64,000 nt of DNA from CAYRHN01 sp964424115 (GCA_964424115.1 CAYRHN010000011.1:1-64000), one strand, 5' to 3'. Positions 49,963 through 59,195 are shown, numbered from the stretch's first letter. Notes: generated by a model from the sequence alone, not told the origin. Program-made: numbers and translations.

Positions 49963-50196
49963 GTGGAACTACGTGGTTTTTTTGATATCGCACTGATTAT
50001 AACGTCAATCGCCTTGATTCTGTTTGTGATTTTGCAAAATAAAGGCGTTGGTTTGGGCGGCCTGACCGGTCAGAACGAACAGGCCGAAGTATTCACCGCT
50101 CGCCGCGGCATTGAACGCACTATCTTCCTGATCACCATCGGTTTGAGCGTTCTCTTCTTCATCCTGACCCTGATCACTGTTCTGATCAGCGCCTAG
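49963..50196 (+). CDS. secG: Preprotein translocase subunit SecG
   Basis: A 77-residue protein with two membrane helices. Between them lies the conserved loop VILQNKGVGLGGLTG, typical of SecG, which aids SecYEG-dependent export. It starts with GTG after AGGAGG at good spacing. It is monocistronic, with a strong promoter upstream and a terminator 45 bp downstream. Confidence 0.93.
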   Translation: MELRGFFDIALIITSIALILFVILQNKGVGLGGLTGQNEQAEVFTARRGIERTIFLITIGLSVLFFILTLITVLISA

Positions 50197-50241
50197 GGTG
50201 TTTGAGCGGCGCTTTCAATTTTCTACATTTGTTTTTGAACA

Positions 50242-50273
50242 GGGCGACTCGCATTTGGGGAGTTGCCCTTTTT
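50242..50273 (+). terminator. Rho-independent terminator of secG
   Basis: GGGCGACTC pairs with GAGTTGCCC (one G-T) around a 9-base loop, followed by TTTTT. Confidence 0.8.
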
Positions 50274-50284
50274 AGTGTTAAAAT
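50255..50284 (+). promoter_or_regulatory. Promoter of the substrate-binding protein gene (leaderless)
   Basis: TTGGGG (50255-50260) and TAAAAT (50279-50284) are 18 bp apart and overlap the secG terminator. The ATG at 50291 follows six bases later, with no ribosome-binding site. Confidence 0.45.
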
Positions 50285-50290
50285 AGGATT

Positions 50291-51988
50291 ATGAAAAAGA
50301 TACGCTGGCAACTACTGATTATCTTCGTTACTGGATTGATTGTAGGCGTGCTGCTGCTCAGCGAACAGCCTGCCGCAACCACCTCGAATAACACAACCAT
50401 TGAGCAAACACCTGTTCCCGGCGGAACCTATACCGAGGCCTTGATCGGTTCCATGCAGCGCCTCAACCCTGTCCTGGATTTTTACAACGATGTCGACCGG
50501 GATATTGACCGCTTGCTTTTCCAGGGCCTGGTGCGCTTTGACAGCCGCGGCCTGGCCCATGCAGACCTGGCTGAATCTTGGGGGATCTCCCAGGACGGCA
50601 CAGTCTATAATTTCTCCCTGCGTAAGGGAGCCACCTGGCACGACGGCGAACCAGTTACCTCTCAGGATGTGGTCTTTACCGTCCAGCTTCTCCAGGCGGG
50701 CGGCAGTGTTGTCCCCACCGATCTGCAGACCTTCTGGCAGGGTGTTGAGGTCAAGATGCTGGATGACTACAATTTGCAGTTCCGCCTGCCCGAGGCCTTT
50801 GCCCCCTTCCTGGATTACCTGACCTTTGGAGTCTTGCCCCGCCATATCCTGGACGGATTGACCATCGACCAGATCGTTGATCACCAGTTCAACATGGCCC
50901 CGGTCGGCAGCGGACCCTATAAATTCTCCCACCTGATCGTTGAAGATGGGCAGATTGCCGGGGTAGCCTTGCAGGCCTACGATAAATACCTGCCCCAGCC
51001 CCCCTACGTGGACGAAATCAACTTCCGTTATTACCCGGATGCTCCATCTGCCTGGACTGCTTACCAGGCCGGTCAGGTGCAGGGGATTGGCCACGTCCCA
51101 TTCGATATCCTGGATGAGGTGCTGGCTGCCCCCGACCTGGCGGTCTATACCGGTCGCCTGCCGCAGATGGGAATGATCTTCCTCAATCTGAACAACAGCG
51201 AGGTCAAGTTTCTCCAGGATGCCAACATCCGCCGCGCCCTTCTGCTCTCCATTGACCGCCAGGGCTTGATCGACGATGTCCTCCAGGGACAGGCTACCAT
51301 CGCCGATGGGGCGATCCTGCCCGATTCCTGGGCCTACTACGCCGGTACCCCGCGCGTGGAGTTTGATCCAGCCGCGGCCGAGAGCCTGCTGAAGGAAGCT
51401 GGTTATATCTACGCTGCGGAAGGTGCCACCGTCCGCTCCAAGGGCGATGTCAAACTGCAATTCACATTGCTTTACCCCGATACAGAGACCCACCGCGCCC
51501 TTGCGGAAGCCATCCAGAAGGACTGGGCTGCCATTGGCGTGCAGGCCGATCTTGAAGCGGTCACGTATGACCAGTTGGTCAATGACCGCCTGGCCCAGCG
51601 CACCTATCAGGCTGCCCTGGTCGATATCGATTTTTCCCGCTCGCCCGACCCCGACCCTTATCCCTTCTGGGATCAGGCCCAGGCAACCGGCGGACAGAAC
51701 TATTCCCAATGGGATGATCGCATGGTCAGCGAATATCTGGAACAGGCTCGCATCACCCAGGATATAGCCGAACGCACCCGCCTGTATAACAACTTCCAGG
51801 TGGTTTTCAGTGAACAGCTTCCCTCGCTGCCGCTTTTCTACCCGATGTACACGTATGCGGTTTCCTCAGACGTGAAGGGAGTGAGCATGGGCCCGCTCTT
51901 CGATTCCAGCGACCGCTTCGCCACCATCATGGACTGGTACTTCACTGCCCGTGGGCGGGTTCGCCCCACTCCCACTTCCGTGCCTTGA
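50291..51988 (+). CDS. ABC transporter substrate-binding protein, family 5 (peptide type)
   Basis: A 565-residue secreted protein. An N-terminal hydrophobic segment (LLIIFVTGLIVGVLLL) anchors or exports it. No lipobox Cys is visible, so it may be held by an uncleaved helix. The SBP_bac_5 core is clear: LAESWGISQDGTVYNFSLRKGATWHDGEPVTSQD (shortened here to the motif WHDGEPVT), VGSGPYKF and RRALLLSIDRQGLIDDVLQG parts. It would bind oligopeptides or similar solutes for import. Cognate permeases are not in this window. Confidence 0.88.
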   Translation: MKKIRWQLLIIFVTGLIVGVLLLSEQPAATTSNNTTIEQTPVPGGTYTEALIGSMQRLNPVLDFYNDVDRDIDRLLFQGLVRFDSRGLAHADLAESWGISQDGTVYNFSLRKGATWHDGEPVTSQDVVFTVQLLQAGGSVVPTDLQTFWQGVEVKMLDDYNLQFRLPEAFAPFLDYLTFGVLPRHILDGLTIDQIVDHQFNMAPVGSGPYKFSHLIVEDGQIAGVALQAYDKYLPQPPYVDEINFRYYPDAPSAWTAYQAGQVQGIGHVPFDILDEVLAAPDLAVYTGRLPQMGMIFLNLNNSEVKFLQDANIRRALLLSIDRQGLIDDVLQGQATIADGAILPDSWAYYAGTPRVEFDPAAAESLLKEAGYIYAAEGATVRSKGDVKLQFTLLYPDTETHRALAEAIQKDWAAIGVQADLEAVTYDQLVNDRLAQRTYQAALVDIDFSRSPDPDPYPFWDQAQATGGQNYSQWDDRMVSEYLEQARITQDIAERTRLYNNFQVVFSEQLPSLPLFYPMYTYAVSSDVKGVSMGPLFDSSDRFATIMDWYFTARGRVRPTPTSVP

Positions 51989-52010
51989 TCTGAAAAATAA
52001 GGAGGATGTT

Positions 52011-52571
52011 ATGACGATTGTTCTTTACCATCCTGCCCATGATCTCGACATTTTACGCTCAGCAGCCTCTGAGATGGAGCAGTATCTGCTTTCGCACGTG
52101 TTGTACTGGCCAGTGGAAGGGGGCAGCCGCGAACACGGTCAGCCGCCCAGCCTGACCCCTGGCAATTTGCTGCTGGCACAGGCGCGCCTGGCAGCGGCCG
52201 GGCCGCAGGAGGAGTTCGCCCGCCTCAACGCCCAGGTGGAACCGACTTGCCGCCGCTGGGCTTCTGCCTGGGCGGCCAAGGCGTCGCATGAATTCCCCGC
52301 CCGCCTGGAGCAATGGAACCATGCCGTGCGTGAACTGGCCGCTTCTCCCGCCCAGGCTGCCCGTCTCTTCGCACAGGATGTGCGTGTGCGGGTTTTGTTG
52401 GAACTGCTTCTGGCCGGTTTGAAGAACCCGCAGCTTGTTCCGCAGCTGCAGCCCGCCGACCTCAAATTGCGTTCATTGAGCAAGACCGGCAGTTTTGTTT
52501 GGGATCTTTCCCTGCAAACTGCTTTCCCGTCTTCTACCTACTGGTATTTGTATCTCAACTTTGCTGCTTAA
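52011..52571 (+). CDS. Unknown soluble protein
   Basis: A 186-residue protein rich in Leu, Ala and Gln and mostly helical by appearance, with a Trp/Tyr/Phe-rich C-terminal end (TYWYLYLNFAA). No signal peptide or membrane segment. I do not recognise the family. AGGAGG sits six bases before the ATG. It lies between the substrate-binding protein and the adenosyltransferase, ten bases from the latter's start, so it is part of that operon. Confidence 0.72.
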   Translation: MTIVLYHPAHDLDILRSAASEMEQYLLSHVLYWPVEGGSREHGQPPSLTPGNLLLAQARLAAAGPQEEFARLNAQVEPTCRRWASAWAAKASHEFPARLEQWNHAVRELAASPAQAARLFAQDVRVRVLLELLLAGLKNPQLVPQLQPADLKLRSLSKTGSFVWDLSLQTAFPSSTYWYLYLNFAA

Positions 52572-52581
52572 GGAGGAACCT

Positions 52582-53133
52582 GTGCCGTTCTACACCCGCA
52601 CTGGCGATGATGGGTATACCGGCCTGCTGGGCGAGGGCCGTTTGCCCAAATATGATCTGACCATGGAAGGCATTGGCACGCTGGATGAAGCCAATGCGGC
52701 GTTGGGGTTTGCCCGTTCGGTCTGCCGAGCCCCTGGAGCGGATGCTGTCCTCCTGCGAGTCCAGCGTGATCTGTACGGCATTCTGGCCGAAGTAGCTGCT
52801 ACCCCTGAGAATGCGGAGAAATTCCGCAGTGTGGATGAGAGCCGGGTTGCCTGGTTGGAAGAGCAAATTGATGCATTGGAAAAGGTTGTCCCTGTGCCGG
52901 CTGAATTCATCGTTCCCGGCGATAGCCTGCCCGCGGCAGCCCTGGATCTGGCGCGCACGGTCATCCGCCGCGCCGAAAGGCGCCTGGCCGAACTGATCCA
53001 TGAAGGCACTCTCTCCAATCCGGCCTTGTTGAAGTATCTCAACCGCCTTTCCGCACTGGTTTTCGTCCTGGAACTGCAAGAGAACCGGCAAGCCGGCCAC
53101 AATACCCCCACCCTGGCCAAGTCCAAAGTATGA
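52582..53133 (+). CDS. Cob(I)alamin adenosyltransferase, PduO type
   Basis: A 183-residue enzyme transferring adenosyl from ATP to cob(I)alamin. The N-terminal ATP-binding motif TRTGDDGYTGLLG and the helix RTVIRRAERRLAEL are the PduO/MMAB signatures, and LNRLSALVFVLE closes the four-helix bundle. The start is a GTG after AGGAGG; the longer frame overlaps the preceding gene. It overlaps the following DUF554 gene by four bases. It implies use of adenosylcobalamin somewhere in the genome. Confidence 0.93.
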   Translation: MPFYTRTGDDGYTGLLGEGRLPKYDLTMEGIGTLDEANAALGFARSVCRAPGADAVLLRVQRDLYGILAEVAATPENAEKFRSVDESRVAWLEEQIDALEKVVPVPAEFIVPGDSLPAAALDLARTVIRRAERRLAELIHEGTLSNPALLKYLNRLSALVFVLELQENRQAGHNTPTLAKSKV

Positions 53134-53831
53134 CTGGTACGCTGATCAACATGGCAGCCTCGTTGGTCGGCGGCGCCTTGGGCATGCTTCTTGGCGCGCG
53201 CCTGCCCCAGCGCATTCGGGATACCGTAGTCTCCGGCCTGGGGTTATTCACCCTGGCCTTTGGCTTTCAGATGTTCCTAAAGACCAATAATGCACTCATT
53301 GTCCTGGGTGCCATTTTGCTTGGCGCGGTGGTTGGTGAGTGGCTGCGCCTGGAAGACCGCCTCAAAGGCCTGGGCGGCTGGCTGGAGGCGCGTTTTGCTC
53401 CCTCCGCCGAAGACTCCGACCAATCCCGCGGCCGCTTTGTGCGCGGCTTTCTCACGGCCTCGCTGGTCTTTTGCGTTGGGCCAATGGCTATTCTTGGTTC
53501 CATTCAGGATGGCCTGACCGGCGACTTCCAGACCCTGGCGGTCAAATCCGTCCTGGATGGATTTGCCGCGCTGGCTTTTGCCTCCACCCTGGGGGTGGGG
53601 GTGCTCTTTTCCATCCCGGTTCTATTCGTCTATCAGGGCGGGATCAGCTTGCTAGCCGCCCAGATCAATGCTTTTGTCACCCCAAACATGATGGCGGAAA
53701 TGAGTGCAGCCGGAGGGGTCATCCTGCTCGGCATCGCCATCAGCAGCCTGTTGGAGATCCGTCCCCTGCGCCCGGCTAACTTTCTCCCGGCCTTGCTCTT
53801 CGCCCCCCTCATCGCTGCCCTTATTCATTAA
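53130..53831 (+). CDS. DUF554 membrane protein
   Basis: A 233-residue protein with about seven hydrophobic helices. GTLINMAASLVGGALGMLLG at the N-terminus and ASLVFCVGPMAILGSIQDG are hallmarks of DUF554 (YdfK-like). A possible transporter; no function is established. Its ATG overlaps the stop of the adenosyltransferase gene, so translation is coupled. Confidence 0.9.
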   Translation: MTGTLINMAASLVGGALGMLLGARLPQRIRDTVVSGLGLFTLAFGFQMFLKTNNALIVLGAILLGAVVGEWLRLEDRLKGLGGWLEARFAPSAEDSDQSRGRFVRGFLTASLVFCVGPMAILGSIQDGLTGDFQTLAVKSVLDGFAALAFASTLGVGVLFSIPVLFVYQGGISLLAAQINAFVTPNMMAEMSAAGGVILLGIAISSLLEIRPLRPANFLPALLFAPLIAALIH

Positions 53832-53842
53832 AGCCCCCTCTC

Positions 53843-53896
53843 TTCGGGAGGGGGTTGGGGGTAGGTCTTTCCCTTCGGGAGGGGTTGGGGGTAGGT
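53843..53896 (+). repeat. G-rich direct repeat after the DUF554 gene
   Basis: Two nearly identical 23-24 base copies (TTCGGGAGGGGTTGGGGGTA core) are spaced eight bases apart, with a third decayed copy near 53903-53925. The flanking CCCTCTCTTCGGGAGGGG can fold into a hairpin, so the block may also end transcription of the convergent genes. Confidence 0.6.
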
Positions 53897-53928
53897 TTCT
53901 CCCTTTGGGGGAAGGGAGAGGGCAGGTC

Positions 53929-54609
53929 CTAAAGCTTTCTCACCCAGTTTTCCCCGGATTTCTTTTCCAACCAGTCGCCTTCTTTCCAATCATTCATTGC
54001 GCGTTCCTTGCGCATCTTTCCATCCACCGTGCGGATCATCGCGTAGCGAACATCCACCCAGTCCGGGCCGTCATCGTCGCCCTGGTCTTCCTTGATGATG
54101 CGGATCTCCACCACCTGGCCTTTCCAGCTCCCACGCATGGTCCATAAGGTCAGCACCAGGCTGAGGGCCGCCGCCGCGCCGATCCCAAGCAGGATCTGCT
54201 GGCCTTCCTCGCCGTGGCTGGAGCCGTAGGCAAACCAGTACACCACCGCGATCAGCACCCAGATCCCCAGCCAGATCAGCAGCATGCGCAAGTATCGGGA
54301 GAAGACGCTGCTTTCCGGTTTGGGCATTGCGGTTTGCGGGGGGTAAGCGGCGGATGGCACAGGCGCATAAACCGGTGCGGCTGGGGCTTGCGCCGGGGGC
54401 AGAGGAACCGGAGGCTGCGCAGCCACCCATGCGCCGTTGGAATACATATGCCAGATCCCGCTGTGCGCCTGCGGCATCCACAACCGTCCCCACGCATCCG
54501 TCACGCGCAGTTCGTTCAATCCCGCCTGATATTGCCCTTCGTTAATTGCGCCTGATCGGAATTGCGCCTCCAACCAGTTAAACCTTGTCTGTGCCTGTTG
54601 AAAATCCAT
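53929..54609 (-). CDS. Membrane protein of unknown function
   Basis: A 226-residue protein. The N-terminal ~65 residues include NWLEAQFRSGAINEGQYQAGL and an aromatic stretch GRLWMPQAHSGIWHMYSNGAWV, like a small GYF/SHOCT-type interaction module. A Pro/Ala-rich linker, two hydrophobic helices and a hydrophilic C-terminus follow. I do not recognise a named family for the whole. It precedes the G-rich repeat and is convergent with the DUF554 gene. Confidence 0.7.
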   Translation of the reverse strand: MDFQQAQTRFNWLEAQFRSGAINEGQYQAGLNELRVTDAWGRLWMPQAHSGIWHMYSNGAWVAAQPPVPLPPAQAPAAPVYAPVPSAAYPPQTAMPKPESSVFSRYLRMLLIWLGIWVLIAVVYWFAYGSSHGEEGQQILLGIGAAAALSLVLTLWTMRGSWKGQVVEIRIIKEDQGDDDGPDWVDVRYAMIRTVDGKMRKERAMNDWKEGDWLEKKSGENWVRKL

Positions 54610-54679
54610 ACCGCCTCCCTTGCTCGATGAATGGGGTAATTAGCGGTTCAACCGCCAATTACCCCATTATAGACCTCTT

Positions 54680-55414
54680 CTAAGGATTTGTCAGCGCGGC
54701 TTCCACGGCTGCCAGCAGTTCGGATTGTTTTCCGGCGTTCTTCCCGTTGACCAGGAAACTGGGCGTGCTATCCAGTCCGTAAGATTGGGGAATGCTGTTG
54801 GCATCTTTGACGATTTGTTTGTATTTGCCGCTGCTCACACAGTCGTTGAAGGCGGTATTGTCCAATCCAACCTTTTCGGCCACCTGGCTCAGGAAGGCGG
54901 AACTGAAGGTACCGCCGTTTTCCACTGCGCCCTGGTTGTAGTACAGATAATCGTAATATTCCCAGAATTTGTTCTGGTCGGAGGCGCATAAGGCGGATTC
55001 GGCTGCGGCAAATGACTCCGCGCCGATGAAGGTGTAGGGGGAGAAGGTCAGCGAGGCCTTTCCGGTGGCGACATATTGGTCGATCAGCTGCGGTTTGATG
55101 TTCTGGACGAAATAGGAGCAGGCCGGGCATTGGAAATCGGCAAACTCCGTGATCTTGACCGGCGCATTTGGATCGCCTATCGTGGTACCGCTGCGCTGGA
55201 TGGCGGCGGGGATAGCCGGCGGGTCGATCAATACGCGGGGCGTGGCGGCTGTAGTTGGCGTGGGTTGGGCCGCTTTATTTGATCCCGAAACAACCAGGAC
55301 AACGACCACAACGATCACCGCGATCACGGCCACGCCGATCACGGCGTAATTGATCATTTGTTGTTTGCGCTTCTGCGCCTTGCGTTGTGATTCTCTTTCA
55401 CGGCGGCTTGGCAT
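54680..55414 (-). CDS. DsbA-like thioredoxin-fold protein, membrane-anchored
   Basis: A 244-residue protein. A basic N-terminus is followed by one membrane helix (about 21-43) and a Thr/Pro linker. A DsbA-type domain carries the active site CPAC (C96, C99) in ADFQCPACSYF. The cis-Pro loop is STPSFLVNG. It should act outside the membrane as a thiol oxidase, isomerase or reductase. The start at MPSRRER follows GGAGAG; the longer frame adds unrelated sequence. Confidence 0.9.
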   Translation of the reverse strand: MPSRRERESQRKAQKRKQQMINYAVIGVAVIAVIVVVVVLVVSGSNKAAQPTPTTAATPRVLIDPPAIPAAIQRSGTTIGDPNAPVKITEFADFQCPACSYFVQNIKPQLIDQYVATGKASLTFSPYTFIGAESFAAAESALCASDQNKFWEYYDYLYYNQGAVENGGTFSSAFLSQVAEKVGLDNTAFNDCVSSGKYKQIVKDANSIPQSYGLDSTPSFLVNGKNAGKQSELLAAVEAALTNP

Positions 55415-55489
55415 TTTTCTCTCTCCATGCGTAAGATATATTGCCGCCGATGATAACATAATCAAATGGGCTTTTCAAGCGCTGATTTA

Positions 55490-55524
55490 ATCAGTATCGG
55501 GCGGTTTTTCCGCCCGATACTGAT
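55490..55524. terminator. 15-bp perfect inverted repeat after the ABC exporter operon
   Basis: ATCAGTATCGGGCGG pairs with CCGCCCGATACTGAT around a five-T loop, just beyond the stop of the last ABC gene. A weak T run follows on the minus strand, so it probably ends that operon and separates it from the DsbA-like gene. Confidence 0.6.
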
Positions 55525-55529
55525 TGTGG

Positions 55530-56768
55530 TTAATTGAACTTGAAGCGCCTTACCCCAATGAAGAAGAACAGGGCCGCCATGCCCAGCAAGACCAGGCTGG
55601 GCACCAGCACTCCTTCCACCCCCATCCCGCGCGCGATCACGTTCAGGATTCCGGTCATTGCCCAGTAGTGAGGGGTGGCGTAGTTCACCCCTGCAATCAT
55701 GATAAACGGCGACATACAGCCGCTTACCACCGCCATCACCAGGATGATCAATGTGGTCAGACCGCTGGCCTGGCCTTGCGTCTTGGCCAGCGCCGCGATC
55801 ATGATTCCAAAGCCGGTCACCGCCGCTGCGATCGCCAGGACGATGATCACCAGCGCCAGGGGCGAATCGCCCAGCTTTAATCCAAAGACCACGCTGCTCA
55901 CCAGCATGACAAAGAACAACTGGGCCACTGCCAGCAGGAAATAGGGCAGCAATTTGCCCAGCAGCAGGGCTGCCTTGCTGGCCGGGGTGACCAACAGCCG
56001 CCGCAGCGCCCCTACCTCACGCTCCCGCAGCACGGTGGTTGCCATCAGCGAGGCCAGGAAGAAAACGAACATCAGGCTGTAACCTGGCACCAGGTAGGCC
56101 ATGGTGCTGAACTGCGCCTGGCTGTTTTGGGTCAGGGCTTTGCTGTCCAGCGATACCAACGGGTTGTTGATCGCCTCGTTGACTTGCTGTCCAACGATGC
56201 CCTTGATCCCTGCGGTGATGAAGCGTTCCATGTCTTCGGCGCTCACCCCTGCCATGCCGGTCGCGCCCATATTCCCCACCGCCTTGGAGATCGCAGAGGT
56301 CACCCCCCGTTCCACCTCCGCGTCCACGATCAGATTGGAGAGGGCTGAATTGACCAATCCGGTCACAATGCTAGCCCTTTCGTCCTTGGCCGGGTCGATG
56401 ATCATCTCGATTCTGGCGCCTTCCGGGGTATTGGTGGCATCGCTGAAATTGGCCGGGATGATCACCGCCGCCATTCGTTCTCCCGCGCCTACCCGCCGGT
56501 CGGCCTCCGCCCGGTTGGGCAGGATCTCGATCTCCAGGTTAGGCGAATCTTGCAGGGCTTTCACAGCCTGGGCGGCTCTCTCGCCTGTCGTATCCTCGTT
56601 CACCAGGTACACTGCCACGGTTGGGTTGCCGCCTGCGCCGCCAAACGCGCTGCCCAGGATCCAGATGAAGGCGAACGGCACCAGCAAGATCACAATCCAG
56701 TCGCCTGGTTTTTGCAGGATCAGGTGCAGCTCTTTCTTAAACATGGTCATTACTTGGGTGAAAAACAT
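55530..56768 (-). CDS. ABC-2 type permease (second of a pair)
   Basis: A 412-residue exporter permease. One N-terminal helix is followed by a large extracytoplasmic region (about 40-215) with a coiled segment, then about five helices starting at LVPGYSLMFVFFLASLMATT. REREVGALRRLLVTP is the typical cytosolic loop of ABC-2 YhgE/DrrB-like exporters. AAGGAGG precedes the ATG. It is a paralog of the next gene upstream, and together with it and the ATPase makes a heteromeric exporter. Confidence 0.88.
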   Translation of the reverse strand: MFFTQVMTMFKKELHLILQKPGDWIVILLVPFAFIWILGSAFGGAGGNPTVAVYLVNEDTTGERAAQAVKALQDSPNLEIEILPNRAEADRRVGAGERMAAVIIPANFSDATNTPEGARIEMIIDPAKDERASIVTGLVNSALSNLIVDAEVERGVTSAISKAVGNMGATGMAGVSAEDMERFITAGIKGIVGQQVNEAINNPLVSLDSKALTQNSQAQFSTMAYLVPGYSLMFVFFLASLMATTVLREREVGALRRLLVTPASKAALLLGKLLPYFLLAVAQLFFVMLVSSVVFGLKLGDSPLALVIIVLAIAAAVTGFGIMIAALAKTQGQASGLTTLIILVMAVVSGCMSPFIMIAGVNYATPHYWAMTGILNVIARGMGVEGVLVPSLVLLGMAALFFFIGVRRFKFN

Positions 56769-56778
56769 GGCTGCCTCC

Positions 56779-58044
56779 TTAATCCTCAAAATCAAAGCGC
56801 CGCACAGCGATCAGGAAAAAGAGCAGCGCAAAACCTAGCAGCACGCCGATCTGTGGCAGCACATCTACCAATCCCTGTCCGCGCACCATCAAGTTTTGGT
56901 AACCGGTCAAGGCCCAACTGTGCGGTACAAAATAGCTCAGCCCGCGCAAGAAGGATGGCATCATGTCGATTGGGAACATGCAGCCGCCCAGCAGCGCGCT
57001 GACAATCAACGGCGCGGTCAGCACTCCCTCGCCGATCTTGCTCGCCGCTGCTGCCAGGCCGATGGCGGTGGCAGATGCCACCAATGCCATCGAAAGCAGC
57101 ACCAGCGCCAGGATATCGTTACCCAGCCCCATTCCAAACATCAGTCTGCCCACCGCCAGCATGATCACCACTTGCAGCATGCCGACAATGAAGGCCGAGA
57201 TCATTTTACCGCCCAGCAGGGTGGCCTTGTTAACCGGAGTGGAAAGTAACCGCCGGAAGGTCCCGTTCACCTTCTCGTCGTGGACGGTAGCTGCCAGATA
57301 TCCGATGATGAAGAAAATGAACATCACCATGTAACCTGGCACAGTTTGCTGGTAGGTATCCGGCGTCTTTTTCAGCGTGTAATTTTCCGGGCTTACTTTG
57401 CTGATCCCGATCGCCGGTTGCTGATCCTGCGCTGGCGGTTGGCTGGCCTCCTCTTTCACCGATTGCTGGAACTCGGCCGGCGCCAGGATGGTCAGGTCGG
57501 TGAAGGAATTCATACCTTCCACCACCTGCTTGTTGAGCGAGATCTTGATCGTCACCCCTTTCACAACTCCCTGTATCTGTTGGATGGTGGCGGAATCCCC
57601 GGCCGGGTCGTACCACAAGGTCACGGTTACCTTTTCTCCGGCCTCGATCGCGCTTGACATGCCTTCTGGCAGAATCAGCAGCGCTGCGCGGCTGGAGGAT
57701 TTGATCCAGGCCAGGCCGGCTGCCTCATCGCAGGCTGCTCCAGCCTGGGCGCACTGCGGCGTCCCGGCCAGGTCGCCGATAGAATTCAGGGGGATATTCG
57801 TCTCCACAAAGAAGCTGTCTTGGAGGCTCTGGATCATTTCCTCGGCATATTGCCCGCCGTCGTAATTTGCCACCACCAGGTGTGTCCGCCGGTTAGAGGC
57901 GGTCACCCCATAGCCGTCGCCCCCGCCCATCGCCAAACTGATCGGGATAATGAAGCCCAACGGCATGAGGAACAAAGTGATCAATGCTCCGCGGTCGCGC
58001 AGCAAGATCTTTAGATCGTTCAGGATCACAGCCCATAGTTTCAT
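56779..58044 (-). CDS. ABC-2 type permease (first of a pair)
   Basis: A 421-residue permease paralogous to the downstream one. N-terminal helix, extracytoplasmic region, then VPGYMVMFIFFIIGYLAATVHDEKVNGTFRRLLSTP (motif core FRRLLSTPVNKATLL) and about five helices. A CCAQAGAACDEAA-like Cys pair (in PQCAQAGAACDEAA) in the outer region could form a disulfide; the partner permease lacks it. Ten bases separate its stop from the partner gene's ATG. Confidence 0.88.
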   Translation of the reverse strand: MKLWAVILNDLKILLRDRGALITLFLMPLGFIIPISLAMGGGDGYGVTASNRRTHLVVANYDGGQYAEEMIQSLQDSFFVETNIPLNSIGDLAGTPQCAQAGAACDEAAGLAWIKSSSRAALLILPEGMSSAIEAGEKVTVTLWYDPAGDSATIQQIQGVVKGVTIKISLNKQVVEGMNSFTDLTILAPAEFQQSVKEEASQPPAQDQQPAIGISKVSPENYTLKKTPDTYQQTVPGYMVMFIFFIIGYLAATVHDEKVNGTFRRLLSTPVNKATLLGGKMISAFIVGMLQVVIMLAVGRLMFGMGLGNDILALVLLSMALVASATAIGLAAAASKIGEGVLTAPLIVSALLGGCMFPIDMMPSFLRGLSYFVPHSWALTGYQNLMVRGQGLVDVLPQIGVLLGFALLFFLIAVRRFDFED

Positions 58045-58053
58045 GTCAGGCTC

Positions 58054-59025
58054 CTATTGGCGCAGGCTTTTCCCGGTCAGGTGCAGGAAGACGCTTTCCA
58101 GGTTGGGCTCCAGCGTTTCCACCGACAGGATGTCGATGTTCTTCTCATTGAAGAGACGAATGATCTCGATCAGTGCATCCCCGGCGTGGTGCGTTTCCAC
58201 TTTTAGGATTTGCTTGCTCAGCGTGCCTTGTTCGCTTTCCTGGGGGGGCAGGAAGACAGCCGATTTTACTTCAGAAAGCCCGCTAACGGCGCTTTTCACT
58301 GCTTCATCCGCTCGCGCCAGCCCCACATGGATGATCCCTCCGCCTAGCATGCCGATCAGGTTCTTGGGCGTATCCTGAGCGATGATCTGGCCGCGGTCGA
58401 TGATCGCAATGCGCTTGCACAGCCGTTCCGCTTCCTCCATGTAGTGCGTGGTGTAGAGGATCGACATGCCTTGTTCGCGGTTCAGCCGTTCCACCGTCTC
58501 GAAGATGTGGTTGCGGCTTTGGGGATCCACGCCCACGGTCGGCTCGTCGAGGAAGAGGATGCGCGGGTTGTGCACCAGCCCCACCGCCATGTTGATCCGC
58601 CGTTTCATCCCGCCCGAATAGGTCTGGATGGGGTCGTTGGCGCGTTCGGTCATCCCCACGTAATCCAGCACCATCTCCACCCGTTCGCGCAGATCCTTGC
58701 CGGTAATGCCGAACATTTGCCCAAAGAAGCGCAGGTTGTCCCGCGCGTTCAGGGTGGGATAAAGCGCCAGGTCTTGCGGCACCACTCCGATCAGGCGCTT
58801 CACCCGGTCGGCTTCTCTGACCGCGTCATGCCCAAAGATGCGGATGCTCCCGTTGGTGGGGGGATACAGGCAGGTCAGCATCGAAATGGTGGTGCTTTTC
58901 CCGGCCCCGTTGGGTCCCAACAGCCCAAATATCTCGCCCTCCTCGATCTCGAAGCTCACGTCGCGCACTGCGACAAAATCGCCAAATTTCTTTCCCAATT
59001 CCTTGCAAGATAATACTTCGGTCAT
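58054..59025 (-). CDS. ABC exporter ATP-binding protein (drug type)
   Basis: A 323-residue ATPase. Walker A is GPNGAGKST, the signature is YSGGMKRRI, Walker B is ILFLDEPTVGVDPQ, and the switch His is in LYTTHYMEEAERL. The C-terminal DUF4162-like extension is typical of DrrA/ABC-2 drug exporters. It is the first gene of the three-gene operon and lies 141 bp downstream of a -10 box that is flanked by an inverted repeat. Confidence 0.94.
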   Translation of the reverse strand: MTEVLSCKELGKKFGDFVAVRDVSFEIEEGEIFGLLGPNGAGKSTTISMLTCLYPPTNGSIRIFGHDAVREADRVKRLIGVVPQDLALYPTLNARDNLRFFGQMFGITGKDLRERVEMVLDYVGMTERANDPIQTYSGGMKRRINMAVGLVHNPRILFLDEPTVGVDPQSRNHIFETVERLNREQGMSILYTTHYMEEAERLCKRIAIIDRGQIIAQDTPKNLIGMLGGGIIHVGLARADEAVKSAVSGLSEVKSAVFLPPQESEQGTLSKQILKVETHHAGDALIEIIRLFNEKNIDILSVETLEPNLESVFLHLTGKSLRQ

Positions 59026-59166
59026 TTCTTTTTCCTCCAGTGGGTTGAAAGATGAATTAATCCCATAGTAATAAAACGCATAAAAGCTCAGGCAAAGCTT
59101 GCCTCACCGGGGGCATCCCGCGGCAGGATGAGTAAACGCCTGATCTCGTAAATAATTAATTAAACT

Positions 59167-59195
59167 GGACGCGATGCCCTAATTATAACGCGTCC
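59167..59195 (-). promoter_or_regulatory. Promoter and putative operator of the ABC exporter operon
   Basis: On the minus strand TATAAT (59187-59182) sits inside a 7-bp inverted repeat, GGACGCG (59167-59173 on the plus strand) and CGCGTCC (59189-59195), with a 15-base centre. A dyad over the -10 box is typical of a repressor site. The 150-base leader to the ATPase gene also holds a 6-bp hairpin (AGGCAA-AGC-TTGCCT near 59094). Confidence 0.45.
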
